A stretch of 64,000 nt of DNA from Salmonirosea aquatica (GTDB lineage: Bacteria; Bacteroidota; Bacteroidia; Cytophagales; Spirosomataceae). Positions 59,892 through 64,000 of this stretch are shown piece after piece; position 1 is the first letter of the stretch; each line of letters starts with the position of its first letter. The notes below the pieces were generated by a model. It was not told where the DNA came from. It saw only the letters and a list, made by a program, of their open reading frames with translations, and made no database searches. The translations under genes were made by a program, and so were the position numbers. The stretch lies in contig NZ_WHLY01000002.1 of NCBI RefSeq assembly GCF_009296315.1, positions 4,686,501 through 4,750,500 of the forward strand. Reading direction: 5' to 3'.

Positions 59892-61181
59892 CTACACCTT
59901 TACCCGCTCCATTCTGGGGACAAAGAAGTGCATCACCACCCAGGCGATCAGGTAGGCCGAGCCACACATGATAAAGATGATGTTGTAGCCGCTGGTAATG
60001 TCGCCGCGAGCGGAAAAAGTATCTAAAATCTGCCCCACGATATACGGGAATAAAACACCACCCAGCGAGCCCGCCATGCCGCCGATACCTACAATGGAAC
60101 TTACTGCCCGGCGTGGGAACATATCCGAAGCCGTGGTGAAAATATTGGCGCTCCATGCCTGGTGCGCCGCACAGGCCAGACTGATAAAGGCTACGGCTGT
60201 CCATATATTCGTGGCCGAGGTGGCAAACACGATAGGGATTACCATAAAGGCATATAGTAGCATCGCCGATTTCCGTGCCTTAAATACAGGCCAACCTCTT
60301 TTGATCAGCCAGCCTGACAGATATCCACCGCCAATGCTTCCCACGGTACTTGCGGTGTATACTACTACCAGAGGTAGACTGGGTTTTTTCAAATCCAGAT
60401 CGAAAATCTGGGCAAAGTACGAGGGGAGCCAGAATAGAAAAAACCACCAGATGGGATCGGTAAGAAATTTGCCGAACACATAGGCCCAGGTCTGCCGTAC
60501 CCGGAAGAGAGTTGTCCAGGGGATAGGTTGCTCTTCTGAATCGTCGTCGGCATCGCTGTTGATGAGTTCGAGTTCAGCTTTGGAAATGCCCTTCTTGCGG
60601 CTGGGGATTTCGTAAATGAACCACCAGAAAACAAGCCAGATAAAGCCAATCGCTCCCGTAATGATAAAGGCTTCCTGCCAGCCATAAGCGCCCAGAATCC
60701 AGGGTACCATGATGGGAGCCACTACGGCCCCGATGTTGGTACCTGAGTTGAATAGCCCCGTAGCGAAGGCCCGTTCCCGCTTGGGAAACCACTCGGCTAC
60801 TGCTTTGATCGAAGCCGGAAAGTTGCCCGCCTCGCCCAAGCCCAGGGTAGCCCGCCAAAAAGCAAAGCCCAGGGTACTCTTGGCCAGAGCGTGTCCCATA
60901 GCCGCAACGCTCCACACCACCAGCGATAGTCCAAGCCCCAGCTTGGTACCTATTTTATCAATGATGCGCCCGAATATTACGTAGCCCAGTGCATAGGAGG
61001 CCGTGAAAGCCATGACTATATTGGCGTAATCGGATTCGCTCCAGTTGAAATCACCGGCCAAAGCAGGCTTCAGAAGACCGATGACCTGGCGGTCGAGGTA
61101 GTTGATGGTGGTAGCAAAGAAGAGGAGTATTACGACCGTCCAGCGGTAGGTTTTACTTTTGGTTTCTACAATTTGGGCCAT
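59892..61181 (-). CDS. MFS transporter, hexuronate/ExuT-like
   Basis: This 429-residue twelve-helix transporter is started at ATG 61181; the longer frame adds a poorly conserved leader. Signature segments are FFATTINYLDRQVIGLLKPAL at the first helix (with the Asp-Arg pair), RATLGLGEAGNFPASIKAVAEWFPKRERAFATGLFNSGTNIGA near 110-155, and DMFPRRAVSSIVGIGGMAGSLGG near 370. These fit the anion:cation symporter (ACS/ExuT) family importing sugar acids such as hexuronates. It may feed the dehydrogenases at 1.5-7.6 kb, but it is far from them. The gene ends beside an octamer array. Confidence 0.88.
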   Translation of the reverse strand: MAQIVETKSKTYRWTVVILLFFATTINYLDRQVIGLLKPALAGDFNWSESDYANIVMAFTASYALGYVIFGRIIDKIGTKLGLGLSLVVWSVAAMGHALAKSTLGFAFWRATLGLGEAGNFPASIKAVAEWFPKRERAFATGLFNSGTNIGAVVAPIMVPWILGAYGWQEAFIITGAIGFIWLVFWWFIYEIPSRKKGISKAELELINSDADDDSEEQPIPWTTLFRVRQTWAYVFGKFLTDPIWWFFLFWLPSYFAQIFDLDLKKPSLPLVVVYTASTVGSIGGGYLSGWLIKRGWPVFKARKSAMLLYAFMVIPIVFATSATNIWTAVAFISLACAAHQAWSANIFTTASDMFPRRAVSSIVGIGGMAGSLGGVLFPYIVGQILDTFSARGDITSGYNIIFIMCGSAYLIAWVVMHFFVPRMERVKV

Positions 61182-61405
61182 TAGTGAGTAGGTAGTTAAA
61201 TAGTAGGGTTCGGTATAAAAGGGCTTGAATACCCAATTCTCCCGTAGCATCTTGCCAAAAAGGACGTAAAACTAGCCTGTAGACCCTTCAAAACTTTGGA
61301 TTTGTTTTTAAAAGAAACCAGCAGATCAAAGGTGAATTAATGAATAGGCGTCTGTTAACTAGGCTTTTAGGATAATAATCTACTAACCTGCGTCAATACC
61401 AGGTT

Positions 61406-62236
61406 CTATTTAATTTCTTTAAGAATTTCCAGTACCAGGGCGGCTGAATTGCGGGCGGCTACGCTCAGAAAATTGAGCATATCTTCCCGGGCGGTTCCAT
61501 TGGCTTTATCGCTCAGGCTTCGGATCACGATGCAGGGTACCTGTTGCTGATGGCAGATTTGTGCCACGGCGGCGCCTTCCATTTCGGTGGCATCGGCCTC
61601 AAAATCCGTGAGGAGTTGATTGACTTTCTCTTCCGAGGAGACAAATACATCGCCCGTCACGATTCTGCCGACTACTACCTTGGGGGCACGGCGGGTCTCA
61701 CTGGCAGTCTTGAGCGTCACTTTTCCGGCGGCCTCCAGCGTTTTGGCCAATAGTATAGAATCCGCCTTGAAATAAACCGGGTTGTACTCGCCCGTGATGG
61801 GGTTGCGGGTGGCACGGGTAGCTTGTTTCTGAAAAGTGATGTAGCCAAAATCGTGGTAGGTTGTTTCGCGGCCAATGACGATGTCGCCGGGCAGTAGTTC
61901 GGGATTGAGTCCTCCCGCAATGCCCGTGAAAAGTACCTCCGAAGGACGGAATTTTTGGAGCATCAGCGTGGTCGTCATGGCGGCATTCACTTTTCCGATG
62001 CCCGTGAGGGCAATGACTACCTTGCGGCCATTGAGTTTTCCCGTCGTGAACGGAATGCCGTGCACGGTGCGGACACGCTTGTGGCTGACAGATTCTTCCA
62101 ACAATTTGACCTCGTCACTGAAAGCACCCAGCAGGGCAGTTACGTTCTTCTTTTTGTATAGTTGCGCCCGGGTAGGCGCAACAAGGATGAAAAAAAAAGC
62201 CAGGATAAAAAGAGAGAAGCGTACTGATTTTTGCAT
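61406..62236 (-). CDS. mtnN: Exported 5'-methylthioadenosine/S-adenosylhomocysteine nucleosidase
   Basis: This 276-residue nucleosidase has an unusual clear signal peptide (FSLFILAFFFILVAPTRAQ) before the MTAN fold. Catalytic and purine-binding features are intact: ALLGAFSDEVKLLEESV (the Glu of the usual GAMEEEV start), LTGIGKVNAAMTTTLML, FTGIAGGLNPELLPGDIVIG, the ribose-binding ATEMEGAAVAQICH and the catalytic Asp in RSLSDKANG. It hydrolyses MTA/SAH-type nucleosides to adenine. Most MTANs are cytoplasmic. It follows the NCS2 permease gene by six bases on the same strand, so both are likely one operon. Confidence 0.92.
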   Translation of the reverse strand: MQKSVRFSLFILAFFFILVAPTRAQLYKKKNVTALLGAFSDEVKLLEESVSHKRVRTVHGIPFTTGKLNGRKVVIALTGIGKVNAAMTTTLMLQKFRPSEVLFTGIAGGLNPELLPGDIVIGRETTYHDFGYITFQKQATRATRNPITGEYNPVYFKADSILLAKTLEAAGKVTLKTASETRRAPKVVVGRIVTGDVFVSSEEKVNQLLTDFEADATEMEGAAVAQICHQQQVPCIVIRSLSDKANGTAREDMLNFLSVAARNSAALVLEILKEIK

Positions 62237-62242
62237 AGGTAG

Positions 62243-63553
62243 CTAGGGATGAACGCCGGTAATCAACGACAGGATAGCAAGAACGTCAATAATCAGCAGG
62301 ACGGGCGAAAGCTCTCTGAATTTTCCCTGCGCGATTTTTAAAAGTGTCCAACTCAGAAATCCCCAAATGATCCCCTGCGTGATGGAGTAGCTGAAGGGAA
62401 TCAGTATCATCGCGAGGAAAGCCGGAATGGCCTCTTCCATATCCTGCCAGTTGATCTGCACCACGGGCCGCGCCATGTATACCCCCACCATGACCAAAGC
62501 TGGAGCCGTGGCCACGGCCGGTACAAGGGATAAAACGGGCGACAGAAACATAAAAGGCAGGAAGAGCAAGCCCGCAAAAACGGCCGTCAATCCCGTGCGT
62601 CCGCCCTGTTCGATGCCCACGGCCGATTCAATATAGGTTGTCCCCGGACTGCTACCCAACAGCCCGGCCAGGGTGGTGGCTACGGCATCGGTCAGCAGCG
62701 ACTGCTTGACATTTCGCGGGTTTCCCTGCTTATCCTTCAAGTCGGCGGCCTCGGCTACTCCTACGAAAGTAGACAAGCTATCGAAAAGGTCGGTGAAAAT
62801 GAAGGCAAAGATGACGGGCCAGAGCGAGAATTTCAAAGAACCCATCAGATCTAAACGAAAGAGCAGACTGAAATCCGGGGCGGATACCCAGTTTTCGGGA
62901 AGCGGAGCGGCAGTACCGAACAAGGTACCCCCCAATAAGTAGATAATGGAAACAGCCAAAATGCTGATGATAATTCCTCCGGGTACCTTTCGGGTAGTGA
63001 GGATGGCAGTCAGGGCCAAGCCGAAAATAAAAAGCAATACCGACGGGCTCGTCGTGTTGCCCAGGCTGATGAGCGTGGCCGGATTGTCCACGATAAACCC
63101 GGCATTAATGAAGCCGATCAGGGCAATGAACAGACCGATTCCGGCCGCAATGGCATGACGCAAGGCACTGGGAATGGCTTGCAGCAGCAACGACCGGATG
63201 TTTAGTAAAGAAAGTAAAAGGAATATTACGCCCGACCAGAATACGGCGCCCAAAGCCGTTTCCCAAGTTATTCCCAAACCCTTCACCGCCGTGAAGGTGA
63301 AGAAAGCATTCAATCCCATGCCCGGTGCTACGACCAGCGGATTTTTGGCGTAAACGCCCATCATCAGGCTGCAAAAAAATGACAGCAGCACCGTAGCCGT
63401 AAGTACCCCGCTGAATGGCATGCCTGCCTGACTCAGGATGGCCGGATTGACCACAATGATGTACATCGTAGCCAGAAAAGTGGATAACCCGGCGATGAGT
63501 TCCACGCGCACCGAGGTACCATTCCGGCGCAGTTCAAAGTAGCGTTCCAGCAT
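62243..63553 (-). CDS. NCS2 family (AzgA-like) purine nucleobase permease
   Basis: This 436-residue permease is started at ATG 63553 (a TTG two codons earlier is possible). The AzgA-type signatures are ELIAGLSTFLATMYIIVVNPAILSQAGMP near 20-48, VVAPGMGLNAFFTFT near 90 and LTAGVFASLLFLPFMF-like LTAVFAGLLFLPFMF near 310, with GSSPGTTYIESAVGIEQGGRTGLTA carrying the transport motif. It imports adenine, guanine or hypoxanthine with protons. It is transcribed just ahead of the exported nucleosidase, which can release adenine outside the cytoplasmic membrane. Confidence 0.92.
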   Translation of the reverse strand: MLERYFELRRNGTSVRVELIAGLSTFLATMYIIVVNPAILSQAGMPFSGVLTATVLLSFFCSLMMGVYAKNPLVVAPGMGLNAFFTFTAVKGLGITWETALGAVFWSGVIFLLLSLLNIRSLLLQAIPSALRHAIAAGIGLFIALIGFINAGFIVDNPATLISLGNTTSPSVLLFIFGLALTAILTTRKVPGGIIISILAVSIIYLLGGTLFGTAAPLPENWVSAPDFSLLFRLDLMGSLKFSLWPVIFAFIFTDLFDSLSTFVGVAEAADLKDKQGNPRNVKQSLLTDAVATTLAGLLGSSPGTTYIESAVGIEQGGRTGLTAVFAGLLFLPFMFLSPVLSLVPAVATAPALVMVGVYMARPVVQINWQDMEEAIPAFLAMILIPFSYSITQGIIWGFLSWTLLKIAQGKFRELSPVLLIIDVLAILSLITGVHP

Positions 63554-63590
63554 CAGCAAAGGGTACTTGGTAAGAATCCATTAACTCTAT

Positions 63591-64000
63591 TCATTCAATA
63601 AATTCAAGAAACAGATTGTACTCATTCAGGAAATAGAGGATACGCTTGGTATCAACCCTAACGATATCAGATTTTGGCAGCCTGTTTTTCAAGGTACCCA
63701 GGGAATTGACTTTTAGCGTGAAGCCGCAGATTCCAGTCAATTCTCTGGCGCTGAACCCTGAGGTAAGTCGTTTTCCGTTTTTTTGATCGATTAAAAATAA
63801 TGTGCTGCTTCCAACGGCAAGTCGGTGGGCTGGAACATCTAAAAGTACTTCTTTTCCCGTATTGGTAAAACCGAATTCTGAGTACTTCCCGGTATCTTCC
63901 CCTACATTCGCTGAAATAATCCAAACCGATCGCAGGGACAATGCACCGTTCGGGTGACTCGTGTTTTGCTGGGTGTCTTTCCAGCTTTTATCCGCATATT
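63591..64000 (-). CDS. Hypothetical protein, cut by window end
   Basis: The minus-strand frame stays open to the window edge, so the gene begins beyond 64000; a TTG near 63941 is unlikely to be the real start. The visible C-terminal 135 residues include WIISANVGEDTGKYSEFGF, LDVPAHRLAVGSSTLFLIDQ and SARELTGICGFTLKVNSL, ending EYNLFLEFIE. The strand-rich pattern is not one I can name. It lies 37 bases upstream of the NCS2 permease on the same strand. Confidence 0.5.
   Translation of the reverse strand, partial: YADKSWKDTQQNTSHPNGALSLRSVWIISANVGEDTGKYSEFGFTNTGKEVLLDVPAHRLAVGSSTLFLIDQKNGKRLTSGFSARELTGICGFTLKVNSLGTLKNRLPKSDIVRVDTKRILYFLNEYNLFLEFIE

Overview
The window is a chromosomal segment of a Bacteroidota bacterium, most likely a Cytophagales/Spirosomataceae-type organism. 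The placement is inferred from a complete porP-gldKLMN type IX secretion/gliding locus, a separate porW/sprE-type gene, an ATP synthase a-subunit with a long signal-bearing N-terminal extension, LytTR regulators, exported proteins ending in ...AQ signal peptides, and Bacteroidota-style TAnnTTTG promoter boxes. No tRNA, rRNA, CRISPR array, prophage or transposase gene was recognised.

Layout. 0-1.4 kb is an AT-rich accessory edge: a decayed reading frame, an orphan gene, and a hicBA toxin-antitoxin pair lying between an SDR gene and a second broken copy of that gene's 3' end. 1.5-7.6 kb is a minus-strand sugar-oxidation cluster: SDR, Tat-exported TIM-barrel epimerase, exported PVC-type cytochrome and Tat-exported Gfo/Idh/MocA oxidoreductase. 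7.9-19.3 kb is mixed: YitT membrane protein, K+ channel, amidohydrolase, TolC, an AT-rich DOT1-like methyltransferase, a V8-like protease, small exported proteins, and a two-gene molybdenum hydroxylase. 19.3-30.5 kb holds an APC permease, a LytTR two-component pair, a free LytTR protein, two tandem paralogous secreted beta-propeller-like proteins and two lipoproteins. This block almost lacks the GGTACC palindrome that saturates the rest of the window.

30.6-38.3 kb carries lipid genes (acyltransferase, divergent acyl-ACP desaturase), acetyltransferases, a GH5-like hydrolase, a beta-lactamase-fold protein and a CHC2/Toprim primase-like protein. 38.4-41.8 kb is an ATP synthase operon (atpZ-like, a membrane protein, atpB-E-F-H) ending in a strong terminator without atpA/atpG. 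42-49.7 kb has the PorW-like protein, a class A penicillin-binding protein, glycerate kinase and uvrC. The PBP and kinase genes each carry two -1 frameshifts, all in G runs. 49.8-58.9 kb runs sucD, a DUF4271-type membrane protein, hemD, porP-like and gldKLMN. 59-64 kb has a small membrane protein, an MFS transporter, an exported MTA/SAH nucleosidase coupled to an NCS2 purine permease, and a gene cut by the window end.

The most unusual signals are: (1) about 100 copies of GGTACC (roughly 16 expected), used in all three reading frames and in intergenic DNA; (2) the GGTACC-poor 11-kb block with the tandem propeller proteins; (3) the hicBA module bounded by SDR 3'-end repeats; (4) four clustered G-run frameshifts; (5) a three-unit 19-residue repeat inside GldN; (6) an exported nucleosidase six bases downstream of a nucleobase permease.
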